From Parabacteroides acidifaciens (GTDB lineage: Bacteria > Bacteroidota > Bacteroidia > Bacteroidales > Tannerellaceae): a stretch of DNA of 64,000 nucleotides. The position numbers and the translations under genes were made by a program. How positions within the stretch are numbered: the first letter of the stretch is position 1; the number at the start of each line of letters is the position of its first letter. Of this stretch, positions 7,347 to 16,350 are shown piece by piece. Below the pieces are notes generated by a model, which did not search any database, was not told the origin of the DNA, and saw nothing but the letters and a program-made list of their open reading frames with translations. The stretch spans positions 1 through 64,000 of the forward strand of contig NZ_QREV01000006.1 of the NCBI RefSeq assembly GCF_003363715.1, written 5' to 3'.

Positions 7347-8681
7347 ATGCAAGCCGGAACAATCCTGATAGTAGACGACAACAAGAGCGTGCTGACCTCC
7401 CTCGAACTGCTCCTGGAAGACGAGTTCGAGCAGGTGGAGACTGCCTCGAACCCGAACAGCATCCTGTCGGTTCTGGACAGCAGGCCGGTCGACCTTGTCT
7501 TGTTGGATATGAACTTCTCCGCCGGCGTCAATACCGGCAACGAAGGGCTTTTCTGGCTTCGCCGGATACAGGAGATCGCGCCGGGGCTGCCCGTCATCAT
7601 GCTGACGGCCTACGGAGACGTCGAACTGGCGGTAAAGGCGTTGAAAAGCGGGGCTGCCGATTTCGTGCTCAAGCCCTGGGACAATGACAACCTGCTGGAA
7701 AAGATACGCGCCGCCTTGCAGGGACGGCAGTCCGGACAACCGCTGCCGCCTCCAAAGCGTCCGAGCGAACCGGCGATGATTATCGGCCATTCTCCGGTCA
7801 TGATGAAGCTCATCAAGGTCGTGACCAAAGTAGCCAAGACGGATGCAAACGTCCTGATCACCGGCGAGAACGGAACGGGGAAAGAGATGTTGGCACGCGA
7901 GATACACCGCCTCTCGCTCCGCAGCCGCCACGAAATGGTCCATGTGGATATGGGAGCCGTCAGCGAATCGCTGTTCGAAAGCGAACTGTTCGGACATGAG
8001 CGGGGCGCATTCACCGACGCGCGGGAGAGCCGGCCGGGCAAGTTCGAGGCGGCACACGGAAGCACGCTCTTCCTCGACGAGATCGGAAACCTGCCGTTGG
8101 GATTGCAGGCCAAGCTGTTAGCTGCCTTGCAGAACCGCGAGATCACCCGACTGGGGAGCAACCGGAAGATTCCGGTCGACATCCGCCTGATTGCCGCCAC
8201 GAACCGGAACTTGCCGGAAATGGTTGCGCACTCGCTCTTCCGCGAAGACCTGTTCTACCGCATCAACACGATACAGATCGAAATCCCGCCTCTGCGCAAC
8301 CGGCGGGAGGACATCGCGCTCTTCGCCGATTATTTCCTGAAGAAATACACCGCCCTTTATAAGCGGACGGGGATCAGCCTGCATCCGCAAGCGGTGGAGA
8401 AGTTGACGAACTACGACTGGCCGGGCAATATCCGCGAGCTGCAACATACGATCGAGAAGGCGGTGATCCTGGCCGAAAAGAATGTGATACGCGCTTCCGA
8501 CCTCTTCATCCGTCCCGGCAAAGCGGTTTCCTTCAGCGAAGCGCCTAATCTCGGCGAAGTGGAACGGCAGGCGATCCTGGCCGCCATCACCCAGAACGAG
8601 GGAAATCTGACAGCCGCCGCCGAACAGTTGGGGGTGAGCCGGCAGACACTATATAATAAGATGAAACGCTTCAACCTCTGA
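7347..8681 (+). CDS. Sigma-54-dependent response regulator, NtrC family
   Basis: A 444-residue activator with three domains. The receiver (residues 1-120) has the phospho-acceptor Asp54 in LVLLDMNF. The AAA+ domain has Walker A GENGTGKE (173-180), the sigma-54 contact loop GAFTDA (220-225) and Walker B TLFLDEIGN. The Fis-type helix-turn-helix at the C-terminus reads TAAAEQLGVSRQTLYNKMK. The contact loop has Asp where the textbook motif has Gly (GAFTGA); to my knowledge this is a recurrent variant in Bacteroidetes. The open frame extends upstream to 6951, but the conserved domain begins at the ATG at 7347, next to a promoter. It is 14 bases upstream of its kinase gene and divergent from the efflux operon it most likely activates. 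Confidence 0.93.
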   Translation: MQAGTILIVDDNKSVLTSLELLLEDEFEQVETASNPNSILSVLDSRPVDLVLLDMNFSAGVNTGNEGLFWLRRIQEIAPGLPVIMLTAYGDVELAVKALKSGAADFVLKPWDNDNLLEKIRAALQGRQSGQPLPPPKRPSEPAMIIGHSPVMMKLIKVVTKVAKTDANVLITGENGTGKEMLAREIHRLSLRSRHEMVHVDMGAVSESLFESELFGHERGAFTDARESRPGKFEAAHGSTLFLDEIGNLPLGLQAKLLAALQNREITRLGSNRKIPVDIRLIAATNRNLPEMVAHSLFREDLFYRINTIQIEIPPLRNRREDIALFADYFLKKYTALYKRTGISLHPQAVEKLTNYDWPGNIRELQHTIEKAVILAEKNVIRASDLFIRPGKAVSFSEAPNLGEVERQAILAAITQNEGNLTAAAEQLGVSRQTLYNKMKRFNL

Positions 8682-8695
8682 TCCCCCCGACCGAT

Positions 8696-9754
8696 ATGTT
8701 CAGCATCCGCCTTTACATCCGTATTTTGTTGCAAGTCGTTGCCATCGTCGTGGTGGCCGGGTTGGGCGCGGCAGGTATCGTGACGGGGCGGGCGGTCATA
8801 CTCGGCATCGTGGCGCTCTTCATCGCCGCCTGGATGATCAGCTATCTCGTCTACTATCTCAATGTTTACAACCGGAGGATACAACTCTTCCTGGATGCGA
8901 TAGAAGACAACGAGTCCATGCTCTACTTCCCCGAAAACATCGGCAGCCGCGAACAACGCCGCCTGCACGCCGCTTTCAACCGCATACACAAGCTGATGAC
9001 CGAAAACAAACGGAAGGAGTTCGACCGCGAACTGCACCGGAAGGAATATGAATCGTGGGACAGGCTGATGCGCGTCCTGACGCACGAGATCATGAACTCT
9101 ATCGCTCCGATCGTCTCGCTTTCCGGCACGCTCCTCTCCTATTTCCGGACAAAAGAATCCGTCAAAAGCAGCGAGGAGATCACCGACACGACGATCCGCA
9201 AGACCGTCCGCGGACTCGACACGATCAAGAGCCAGGGGGAAAGCCTGATACATTTCACCGAGTCGTACCGGCAATTCGCCCACCTGAAGAAACCGGAACC
9301 CAAACCGTTCTCCCTCATCCGCCTGCTCCAAAACCTGCAAACCCTGCACCAACCGGATATGCAACGGCAACAGATCCGCTTCTCCCTCGACCTTTTCCAG
9401 CCGGAGATAACGGTTTATGCGGATGAAGAACAGCTTTCACAGGTCTTGATCAACCTGCTGAAGAACGCCATGCAAGCCCTCGAAGGACAGGAAGACGGAC
9501 ATATCCGCATCCAGGTAAAGCAGCAAAAGAACGAGTTGGAAATACGGGTGACGGACAACGGGCCGGGCATCCCCTCGGACCTGCAGGACGACATCTTCGT
9601 CCCCTTCTTCACGACCAAAGCAACGGGAAGCGGCATCGGCCTCAGCCTCTCCCGCCAGATCGTACGGATGCACGGCGGAGAACTGTCCGTCGTCTCGCAA
9701 CCTTACGCGGAAACGTGTTTCACGATTGCTTTACCCGCAAAGCCGCGCGGGTAA
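8696..9754 (+). CDS. Sensor histidine kinase, NtrY/AtoS-like
   Basis: A 352-residue membrane kinase with two N-terminal transmembrane segments (about residues 7-29 and 34-55) separated by almost no periplasmic loop, so it probably senses within or near the membrane. A short linker leads to the phospho-acceptor His130 in LTHEIMNSIAPI. The ATPase domain has the N box (INLLKNAMQAL), G1 (DNGPGIP), the F region (FVPFFTTK) and G2 (GSGIGLSLS). It is the obvious partner of the response regulator 14 bases upstream. It converges with the DUF3108 gene, one base away. The signal is unknown; membrane or cell-envelope stress linked to the efflux unit is a reasonable guess. Confidence 0.92.
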   Translation: MFSIRLYIRILLQVVAIVVVAGLGAAGIVTGRAVILGIVALFIAAWMISYLVYYLNVYNRRIQLFLDAIEDNESMLYFPENIGSREQRRLHAAFNRIHKLMTENKRKEFDRELHRKEYESWDRLMRVLTHEIMNSIAPIVSLSGTLLSYFRTKESVKSSEEITDTTIRKTVRGLDTIKSQGESLIHFTESYRQFAHLKKPEPKPFSLIRLLQNLQTLHQPDMQRQQIRFSLDLFQPEITVYADEEQLSQVLINLLKNAMQALEGQEDGHIRIQVKQQKNELEIRVTDNGPGIPSDLQDDIFVPFFTTKATGSGIGLSLSRQIVRMHGGELSVVSQPYAETCFTIALPAKPRG

Positions 9755-9755
9755 C

Positions 9756-10652
9756 TTAGTATTGTTCCCTTCTCTTTATCTCTACCCGCGAAGTCAGCGG
9801 ATAGCGCAAGCCTTTGGAGGACTTATAGTAGACCTCGGCGGCACCGATCTTCAGCTTGGCGCGTATCTTGATCGGGATATGGTTCTCGTCGTCGCCGATC
9901 CAGATTTCGGCAGCTTCCTTGCTCTGGGTAAAGGCGTCGTCGTAGATGTCGATGTAGAAATGGCGGGTACGGTATTTCAGCGTCTCGGTCCGCTCGACAA
10001 TCTGCTGTCCGGTGTAACGGAAACTGATATTGATACGGTCCCGGCCGATCGCCACCTGGAAGGGGAAAGTGTCGCCCGTCTTCATCGTATGCCAGTCTAA
10101 GGAGCGCAGGAACATCGTCGCGCCCAGCATATCGAACATATAAGGGTCTTCCGAAACCAGCATCGTGTCGATCTTCGTGCGGGAAGGCGTATAGCGGTGG
10201 GAATGGGCGAATATCTTTTTGTTGTCGTACGAGAAATGAATATCGTCGATCAGGTAATAGTCATTCTCGTTCACGCGTTTCTCACTGCGGAGCAGCAGCA
10301 TATCGGAAGAGAAATGGCAATCGAGCGTGTCACGCATCTTGTAGAGTTTCTCGATAATACCGGATGTAGCGAAGAGAAGGCGGTAATGGTAGGAAGGCTT
10401 TCCTTCATATTCCGCATCCTGGATGGAAAGAGTGGCATGGCCTGCACGGGGCATCAGGAGTCCCCACTTGAAGTACAGCTCATACTGCACCTTCTCTCCG
10501 GGACAGAACCGTTCCCTGACAGGAATCGTCTGCGCTTCCGTCACGGCGGCAAACAGCAACAACAAAAGTACCAGCCACAGGCAGGCTACTTTAGAACGGC
10601 ATTCCCATATTGCCGCCGCTATTATTCCTTGACGATGATTGTTGACTTTCAT
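9756..10652 (-). CDS. DUF3108 domain protein, exported
   Basis: A 298-residue protein with an N-terminal hydrophobic segment (ACLWLVLLLLLFAAVTEAQ), probably a signal peptide ending near residue 41. The mature part matches DUF3108: the opening FCPGEKVQYELYFKWGLLMPRAGHA, then SYHYRLLFATSGIIEKLYKMRDTLDC, and the GDDENHIPIKIRAKLKIGAAEVYY strand near the end. DUF3108 proteins are envelope beta-rich proteins without an assigned reaction. The ATG at 10652 lies inside the upstream gene, giving a 62-base overlap. No later ATG precedes the signal peptide, so the overlap looks real and suggests translational coupling. Confidence 0.8.
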   Translation of the reverse strand: MKVNNHRQGIIAAAIWECRSKVACLWLVLLLLLFAAVTEAQTIPVRERFCPGEKVQYELYFKWGLLMPRAGHATLSIQDAEYEGKPSYHYRLLFATSGIIEKLYKMRDTLDCHFSSDMLLLRSEKRVNENDYYLIDDIHFSYDNKKIFAHSHRYTPSRTKIDTMLVSEDPYMFDMLGATMFLRSLDWHTMKTGDTFPFQVAIGRDRINISFRYTGQQIVERTETLKYRTRHFYIDIYDDAFTQSKEAAEIWIGDDENHIPIKIRAKLKIGAAEVYYKSSKGLRYPLTSRVEIKRREQY

Positions 10653-12504
10653 CTTTGTAGTTTCTTTTCTTCTTGGTTACTTCTTTAGGCTTATTCTTCG
10701 TTATCTCAAGAGGTTTCTGCTTGGCTAACGGGGTCGAGGTGACATTCCAGGTCTCTTCCACCTGCCAGTTCTGCATGATCTCGTACATCTTGGGTGAATA
10801 ATACACCTTCTCGGGTTGCCGCTTTTCGGCATAATTACCGGTATCCCAGACACCGTTATCATTCGTGTCGATGATGATGCGGGCATAATATTTATCGGGC
10901 TTCAGGTCCATAAAGAGGACGCCGCCGTCTTTTACTTTCGCCTTGCGGACCGGGGCATCTCCCGAACTCAGCAACTCGACAAAGGCAGTTGTGTCCACAC
11001 CGACGATATTGAGATAGAAATGGCCGTACTCATCTTCCTTCTTGATCTTAAACTCGCTGGTGAAGAAGTTGTTCCATTTGCCGTAAAGGCTGGTGATAGC
11101 AGCCGAATCCACTTCTATGCGATATTCCTCCCCATACTTCCAGGGACGTTTGATAAAGAAGTTCAGGCTGTTCGTCGTATCGGGGAAGAACTCGAAATCG
11201 ACGGCATTCCAAACGGTATCGACCTTCTGGTCGAGGAAGAACATATCTTCGTTGATATCCAGCACCGGTTCTGAGAACGTAACGGATATCGTGTCGAACA
11301 GATTCATCGAGCCGGAAGCGTTCACCTGCATTCCGAGGAAATCGATCGGTTCGGGCTCGTCTTTCTTCTTCTTTTTCTTTTCTGCCGGGCGGCGACGCAT
11401 GACTACTTGCACGGTGTCGGTCTGCGAACGGAGGATATTCAGGGAATCGCTTTTCGGATAAGAGACCTGCACCTGCAGCGTGTCCTGCTTCCAGACAGTC
11501 GAATCGGCCAGCCAATAGTTGACAGCTAAGCCGCCTTCCGTCTGCTGGACAAAATACCAGGCGCTGTCTTCCGGAGTAAAGTTGATGGGGACGGGCACCG
11601 GAACGGTATCCAACTTCGAGTTGAAGCGGAGCGTGAAGTATTTCTCGTCCGGACGTTCCGGCTTCACCATATACTGGCGCTCAAACTTCTCCTTAAAGAG
11701 GCGGAGTTCGATGTTGTCCGGCATGAAGCGGGTGTAGCCGACCGTACGGATCGTATCGATCGTCAGACTGTCCTTCCAGGCGGTATCCTGCCGGGAGGTC
11801 AGCTCAAAGGTTGGAACGATAACGGAGTCTAAAAAAGCGATATCTTCGCCGGGCTGGTCGAACTTATAGTCGCGGTTGACATCGTTCAGGGCAAAGATAT
11901 GATACGTGCCGGGGGCGATGTTGCGGATCGTGAACTGCCCCTTGTCGTTCGTGCGTGACGTGCGGTCGAAAGGCAATTTGACAAAGGCCGAATCTTCGAG
12001 GTTGCTATGCAGACCGATCGTAATACCGGGCATCGGTTCGAGGTTTTCCGCGTTCAGAAGCACTCCGGAGACTTCGAGCGTATCAATCACATCACCGGTG
12101 GAAAAGGCAAAAGAAAAGTTCTCAAAAATGTTCTTCTCATTGTTGTCGGCGATAGAGTTCGTGAAGTCGATCGTATAGGTCGTGTTCTCCTTCAGCGTAT
12201 CTTTCAGTTCAATCACCGCCTTCTTACCCGCAGAACGGATGATCGGCAGTTCCATCTGGGGAGGCGTGATAATCACGTTTTCCGAAGGTTTGTCGATTTG
12301 TATCAGTTCGTCAAACAGGATCTCGATCTTCTTCCCCTTGTAATTAACCTGGTTCGGTACAGGTGTGCTGCTCACGAACTTAGGCGGGTCCTCGTCGTAA
12401 GGTCCCCCGTTCGGACTGCCGATATTGGCACACGAATAGATGACAACCAGCAACAGCATTCCATACAACAAGCGGAATGAATTTCGTATATATTTATTAT
12501 CCAT
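10591..12504 (-). CDS. Lipoprotein with Ig-like (SbsA/Big_5-type) domains
   Basis: A 637-residue lipoprotein: MDNKYIRNSF, a hydrophobic stretch and a lipobox ending at Cys25 (VVIYSC). The mature N-terminus PNGGPYDEDPPKFVSSTPVPNQ and the FDELIQIDKPSENVIITPP segment are typical of the Bacteroidetes Ig-like domain (about residues 38-135). A carboxypeptidase-regulatory-like beta-sandwich follows (GVLLNAENLEPMPGITI to APGTYHIFALNDVNRDYKFD). A second Ig-like region and a third sandwich (YYARIIIDTNDNGVWDTG) follow. The C-terminus is basic and low in complexity (KNKPKEVTKKKRNYKDESQQSS). The likely location is the outer membrane; the role is unknown. It overlaps DUF3108, a pairing that suggests joint function. 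Confidence 0.83.
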   Translation of the reverse strand: MDNKYIRNSFRLLYGMLLLVVIYSCANIGSPNGGPYDEDPPKFVSSTPVPNQVNYKGKKIEILFDELIQIDKPSENVIITPPQMELPIIRSAGKKAVIELKDTLKENTTYTIDFTNSIADNNEKNIFENFSFAFSTGDVIDTLEVSGVLLNAENLEPMPGITIGLHSNLEDSAFVKLPFDRTSRTNDKGQFTIRNIAPGTYHIFALNDVNRDYKFDQPGEDIAFLDSVIVPTFELTSRQDTAWKDSLTIDTIRTVGYTRFMPDNIELRLFKEKFERQYMVKPERPDEKYFTLRFNSKLDTVPVPVPINFTPEDSAWYFVQQTEGGLAVNYWLADSTVWKQDTLQVQVSYPKSDSLNILRSQTDTVQVVMRRRPAEKKKKKKDEPEPIDFLGMQVNASGSMNLFDTISVTFSEPVLDINEDMFFLDQKVDTVWNAVDFEFFPDTTNSLNFFIKRPWKYGEEYRIEVDSAAITSLYGKWNNFFTSEFKIKKEDEYGHFYLNIVGVDTTAFVELLSSGDAPVRKAKVKDGGVLFMDLKPDKYYARIIIDTNDNGVWDTGNYAEKRQPEKVYYSPKMYEIMQNWQVEETWNVTSTPLAKQKPLEITKNKPKEVTKKKRNYKDESQQSSSRNNSGGNMGMPF

Positions 12505-12591
12505 TTATGTCTATTTCAAATGCATTTGACAAACACGCGCAAAAATAGGGAAAAATCCGGTGAAAATTAGCGATATATAGAGTTATTAATC

Positions 12592-12599
12592 TATCTTTG
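12592..12599 (+). promoter_or_regulatory. -7 element for the 12.6 kb toxin-like pair
   Basis: TATCTTTG matches the Bacteroidetes -7 consensus TAnnTTTG exactly; transcription would begin near 12606, 30 bases before the ATG at 12636. No good -33 element is visible. A divergent -7 match (TATTTTTG on the minus strand, 12540-12547) serves the Ig-like lipoprotein gene. Confidence 0.5.
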
Positions 12600-12635
12600 C
12601 ATCTATAAGATACAAAATCAACAACATATTAAGAT

Positions 12636-12809
12636 ATGCAGAACACAACAACATACCAAAACGAACATCCCGTCCAGGCCTTATCAAGAGAGGAACGCCT
12701 AAAACTCGAATTCGAGAGGGACTGGGAAAACGGACTGACTCCGGAAGAATTTCGCAAATATGCAAAAGAAAAGTTGAGAGAACATTATGCAGCTCGTCAG
12801 CGACAGTAA
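12636..12809 (+). CDS. Small charged protein, candidate antitoxin
   Basis: A 57-residue reading frame from ATG 12636 to TAA 12809. It is strongly charged and predicted helical in its second half (LSREERLKLEFERDWENGL, then TPEEFRKYAKEKLREHYAA). It follows a good -7 promoter element, and its 3' end overlaps the next gene by 23 bases in another frame. That order and overlap are what small type II operons look like. I do not recognise the family. The coding call rests on the promoter, the composition and the coupling to the next gene. Confidence 0.6.
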   Translation: MQNTTTYQNEHPVQALSREERLKLEFERDWENGLTPEEFRKYAKEKLREHYAARQRQ

Positions 12810-13167
12810 TAGAGTTATTATTCCTGTCGTTATATACGACTACCTACAGGATTTAACCATAACATTACTTGAAAAAGATTATTACTCTTTTCTCGAATAT
12901 GCAGAATCCCTTGTTGATGATATTGTCGACTTCATCGTTACAATACCTGAAATTCCCCATTACAAGCTTTCACCCATTACCCAAAAACGTTTTAACCGTT
13001 ATGGCAAAGACTTGTATTATGTATTCTTCCGGCGCAAAACCAGCAAGCATACCACCTGGTATATATTCTTTTCCCGCCGAGATGACCGGTATATTATCCG
13101 ATATATAACGAACAACCACAAAGACGGTAAATACATCCGGAACGATTTTGACGAAACGGAAGAATAA
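12787..13167 (+). CDS. RelE/ParE-like toxin candidate
   Basis: A 126-residue protein. The region YYSFLEYAESLVDDIVDFIVTIP is helical. It is followed by strand-rich sequence ending DLYYVFFRRKTSKHTTWYIFFSRRDDRYIIRYITNNH, which resembles the beta-sheet core and basic C-terminal strand of RelE/ParE-fold toxins (alternating hydrophobics with Arg and Lys). The family match is by pattern only. It is translated from an ATG inside the small upstream gene and followed by a strong terminator, so the two genes form a closed transcription unit. A-rich codons set it apart from the GC-rich gene upstream. Confidence 0.6.
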   Translation: MQLVSDSNRVIIPVVIYDYLQDLTITLLEKDYYSFLEYAESLVDDIVDFIVTIPEIPHYKLSPITQKRFNRYGKDLYYVFFRRKTSKHTTWYIFFSRRDDRYIIRYITNNHKDGKYIRNDFDETEE

Positions 13168-13232
13168 CGAACATCATATTTGCTAATATGTCTATTTTCA
13201 GTTGCAAAAAGGAAGAGTAAACCCAAAAAGAA

Positions 13233-13262
13233 ACCCCGGAAGTATTCTCCCGGGGTCTTTTT
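13233..13262 (+). terminator. Rho-independent terminator after the toxin-like pair
   Basis: ACCCCGG (13233-13239) pairs with CCGGGGT (13250-13256) around a ten-base loop and is followed by CTTTTTT. It lies 65 bases after the stop codon at 13167. Confidence 0.85.
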
Positions 13263-13322
13263 TAAAACCTGTTTTCTTTCTTCACAGAAATACTAACAGT
13301 AGAACTTTTAATTTCATTACTT

Positions 13323-13389
13323 TAGTATTAATACTACCACTTGTTCTCCCTCACAGGGTACTTGACACATAACGCCGCGTGGTATTATT
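13323..13389. terminator. Inverted repeats downstream of the DUF6383-type gene
   Basis: A perfect 14-base palindrome TAGTATTAATACTA (13323-13336) overlaps one arm of a longer inverted repeat. AATACTACCAC (13330-13340) pairs with GTGGTATTATT (13379-13389) at ten of eleven positions. For the minus-strand gene ending at 13417 this is in the terminator position, but it lacks a clear T tract. The call as terminator is tentative. Confidence 0.4.
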
Positions 13390-13416
13390 TAGATTATTTT
13401 GATTATAAAATCTCAA

Positions 13417-16350
13417 TTACTTAACAATAGCCTTTACAGCCTCTTCGCCTTCAACAGCTACGACTACGATACCTGCCGGAACAGCAATTGTTGCGTCACT
13501 TGAAGAGATTACTGTGTTAGCTATTACCTGGCCCAGAATGTTGCTTACAACAACTTTCTTGCCCTGAGCACCGATGATCTGGATAGCACCTTCAGATGCA
13601 ATCACTTTTACTTCGGTTACGGAAGGGGTGGCATCGTTGGCGGTAGGAACTCCGGAACCCAGAGTAAAGACCATAGCCTGTTCTTCCGTACCAAAACCAA
13701 GCTTACCATTTACGCTATACAGATATTTAGAAGCATCTGCTTTAGAATAGATCTTATATTCACCTTCAACATCTTCATCTGCCAAACAAATACCGAACTT
13801 GAAGCTCTTCAAGCCTTCAACCTCACCGGCCTTTTTAGCTTTGTTTACAACATTTACAGCTTCACCGTTCACAGTCGTAGCCAGTGTATCAACACCTGTC
13901 AGAGTAGCCAGACGGAAAATTGCTTTCGGATCGCTTTCAGTACCTTCTAACAAATAGTTTTTATTTTCTTTGATGATAGCACCACCTTCATTATAAATCG
14001 ACATTGAATCCTGTGCAAAGTACATGAACATTCTTTCAGCAGCTACTTCTTCATCTTCAGTAGCTACACCCTGAGAAAGATAGAATGACGGAGTGATTGC
14101 TTTGCTATCAGCCGTATCTAACCAGAAGATTATACCCTCATTGTTTAAGATGCCTTCATTGATTCCATTTGTATTCAGCTGCATGGCAATCGAACCTAAT
14201 TTATTATCAAATGAAGCATGACGAGGTTCTGCTGGCAATGTTGTTTTATCAGAATTATCATTCAACAGGATTGTAATGTCTGCAAAGTCTGCAGCAACAG
14301 GAGCATACAAATAGGGATCAGCACTAAACTCCGGTGTTGCAATTGTTTTGACACCTAACGCTTTTGAATTTGCAGCAACAGATGTATATGCAGGAGATGA
14401 AGTGAATACTGTCATTACATAAGTTCCATCTAATTGTTTTTTGAAAAAGTATTCAGAAGCAGTACTTGCATCCAGAGCCAAAACTCCTCTTACTTTATTT
14501 TCAGTTGTACCAACAAAATAGCTCAACTTATAACCTGGAACAGCTAATGTATCGCCATTTGCTTTAACAGTAGGTTCACCGTTATCATTGATATATGCAT
14601 AATCAATCTTGTTAATAATGTAGTTTTCTACATCAGAACCCTGACCATCCATTTTGCCTTTTGCTTTAGCAATGCTCAGAACTGCAGCCTTTGATGCATC
14701 CAAGTTCGGGACAAGTTTATCTGTAGCAGCCGCTGCATAATAAGTTTGTTCACCTACTGATGCATTTTTACCTTTGAATGACAGCATAACGCCAGCCTTC
14801 ATCTCATCGGCAGACATATTCAGGAAACCGTCTGTCTTGCTTGTTGAAGCAACCGGAATAAATTTAACTGTTGTTGCTGTTAAGGCTGTAGAAGTAGTTA
14901 CACCACCAACAATAGAACCAGAACCTGCCACAATTTCATATTCGCCTTCATTGTCTGTCGGCTGCAATTTCAAAGTCAATGTAGAAACATCTACAGTACC
15001 TGTTGCTTCTCTGTTTGTAAATGTAAATTCATACTTACCATCAAACTTAGATACAACCCATTGAGTTTGGGGTAAAGTCAAGTCTACATCATCAGCAGGA
15101 AGAGCAGACAATTGGTATGCTGAATGTCCGTCATTAGCTGTAACAGTCAAATATTTGTGATATTCAGTAAGAGTACCACCTTCTACACTCGGATCATTGC
15201 TTGTGAAATAGATGTTATAAACGCTCTTTTCATTCTTCTTCAACAAGGCAGAAGCATCGATATAAGAGTTAGCTCCCAGAGAAGCATAGATAGGTGTAAA
15301 CTTCGTTGCAGAGATAACTGTTGTTACATAAGCTTTAGTATCCGTATCAGAAGCTTTGATTGCGCAAACTTCAACAGGTGTAGCTGTAGGAGTAGCACCA
15401 ATTTTCGGTTTCATTGCCAACTTGATCTTACCTTCATCATTCAACTGATCAATAGCTGTAATTGTAATGAAAGCTGCATTGTCAAATTCAGCAGCATCTG
15501 TTGTCTTATAGAAATCAGCACCGCTTGTCATAACTAATTTATAACCTTCGCCAGCCTGTAAAGCATCAATCTTATACTGTTCATTCTTTACAGTTGCAAA
15601 AGAAAGCTTCTTTGCTGTTGCTTCTTTTGCGTCAGCAATGAAAGCAGCAATATCAGCCGCTTTGCCTGATACAAAGTAAGTACCGGCAGGAGATGTACCT
15701 AACTTATTAGCCTCTAATGTTACAGGTTTTAAAGAGCTGAAAACATTACCTTCCAGGTTGTCAGCATCAAAGCTCAATGTGATTGAGTTAGCGTTGTATT
15801 CGTTCAACTGAGTTGCACCGATTTCTTCGCTAAGAGATACAGCTGTAGCATCCTCGGCAACTTGTTTTGATGGAGTAGTAGCTGTGTACAAACCACTGAA
15901 GTTGATTTGTCCCTTATCTGCAACATCAGCATACCCTACAGAAAAAGAGGAAATTAGATCTTTCAGCTTTAAACCAGTTCCATCGGAAATAGCAGAACCA
16001 TCGGCTTTAACTAATACTTGTTTATCACCCACCCACAATTCAAAAGTCACACCAGATGCAGAGTTCGATAAATTACGAACTTCAAATACTGCAACATCAT
16101 TCCAAGTTGAAGTTGTTTTAGCTGTCCCGAAAGATACATAACCTTTGTTTTCTACCGTAATAGTTGCAGCAGGATAATAGTTATCAGAAGTTTGTGCTTG
16201 TAAATAGAATTTTGAGCCATTCTCAAGCTTCATTTTAGATGCAGTATACACAACTTTAGCTTTATCGCCAATAGCTGCATAGGCACTACTAAACACCGAC
16301 CCCGTCATAAGCAGAGCCGCTGTCATAAGAGTAAAAATACTTTTGTTCAT
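13417..16350 (-). CDS. Large secreted surface protein with C-terminal DUF6383-like domain
   Basis: A 977-residue protein. The signal peptide MNKSIFTLMTAALLMTGSVFSSAYA is followed by long beta-rich sequence with repeating short strands, Thr, Ala and Lys rich, that I cannot assign. The last 65 residues (VTEVKVIASEGAIQIIGAQG, then VVVSNILGQVIANT, ending VVAVEGEEAVKAIVK) look like DUF6383, a domain common at the C-terminus of Parabacteroides surface proteins. It also resembles the sorting domain of type IX secretion cargo (the VxNxLGQVI core). Codon use is richer in A and T than in the neighbouring housekeeping genes. The 660-base upstream region carries a long inverted repeat. The function is unknown; surface adhesion or display is a guess. 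Confidence 0.75.
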   Translation of the reverse strand: MNKSIFTLMTAALLMTGSVFSSAYAAIGDKAKVVYTASKMKLENGSKFYLQAQTSDNYYPAATITVENKGYVSFGTAKTTSTWNDVAVFEVRNLSNSASGVTFELWVGDKQVLVKADGSAISDGTGLKLKDLISSFSVGYADVADKGQINFSGLYTATTPSKQVAEDATAVSLSEEIGATQLNEYNANSITLSFDADNLEGNVFSSLKPVTLEANKLGTSPAGTYFVSGKAADIAAFIADAKEATAKKLSFATVKNEQYKIDALQAGEGYKLVMTSGADFYKTTDAAEFDNAAFITITAIDQLNDEGKIKLAMKPKIGATPTATPVEVCAIKASDTDTKAYVTTVISATKFTPIYASLGANSYIDASALLKKNEKSVYNIYFTSNDPSVEGGTLTEYHKYLTVTANDGHSAYQLSALPADDVDLTLPQTQWVVSKFDGKYEFTFTNREATGTVDVSTLTLKLQPTDNEGEYEIVAGSGSIVGGVTTSTALTATTVKFIPVASTSKTDGFLNMSADEMKAGVMLSFKGKNASVGEQTYYAAAATDKLVPNLDASKAAVLSIAKAKGKMDGQGSDVENYIINKIDYAYINDNGEPTVKANGDTLAVPGYKLSYFVGTTENKVRGVLALDASTASEYFFKKQLDGTYVMTVFTSSPAYTSVAANSKALGVKTIATPEFSADPYLYAPVAADFADITILLNDNSDKTTLPAEPRHASFDNKLGSIAMQLNTNGINEGILNNEGIIFWLDTADSKAITPSFYLSQGVATEDEEVAAERMFMYFAQDSMSIYNEGGAIIKENKNYLLEGTESDPKAIFRLATLTGVDTLATTVNGEAVNVVNKAKKAGEVEGLKSFKFGICLADEDVEGEYKIYSKADASKYLYSVNGKLGFGTEEQAMVFTLGSGVPTANDATPSVTEVKVIASEGAIQIIGAQGKKVVVSNILGQVIANTVISSSDATIAVPAGIVVVAVEGEEAVKAIVK

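Noticed and set aside
13417-16350. Plus-strand frames inside the surface-protein gene (for example 15124-15537)
   Set aside because: Cys-, Ser- and Arg-rich composition typical of antisense frames of Thr/Ala-rich coding sequence.
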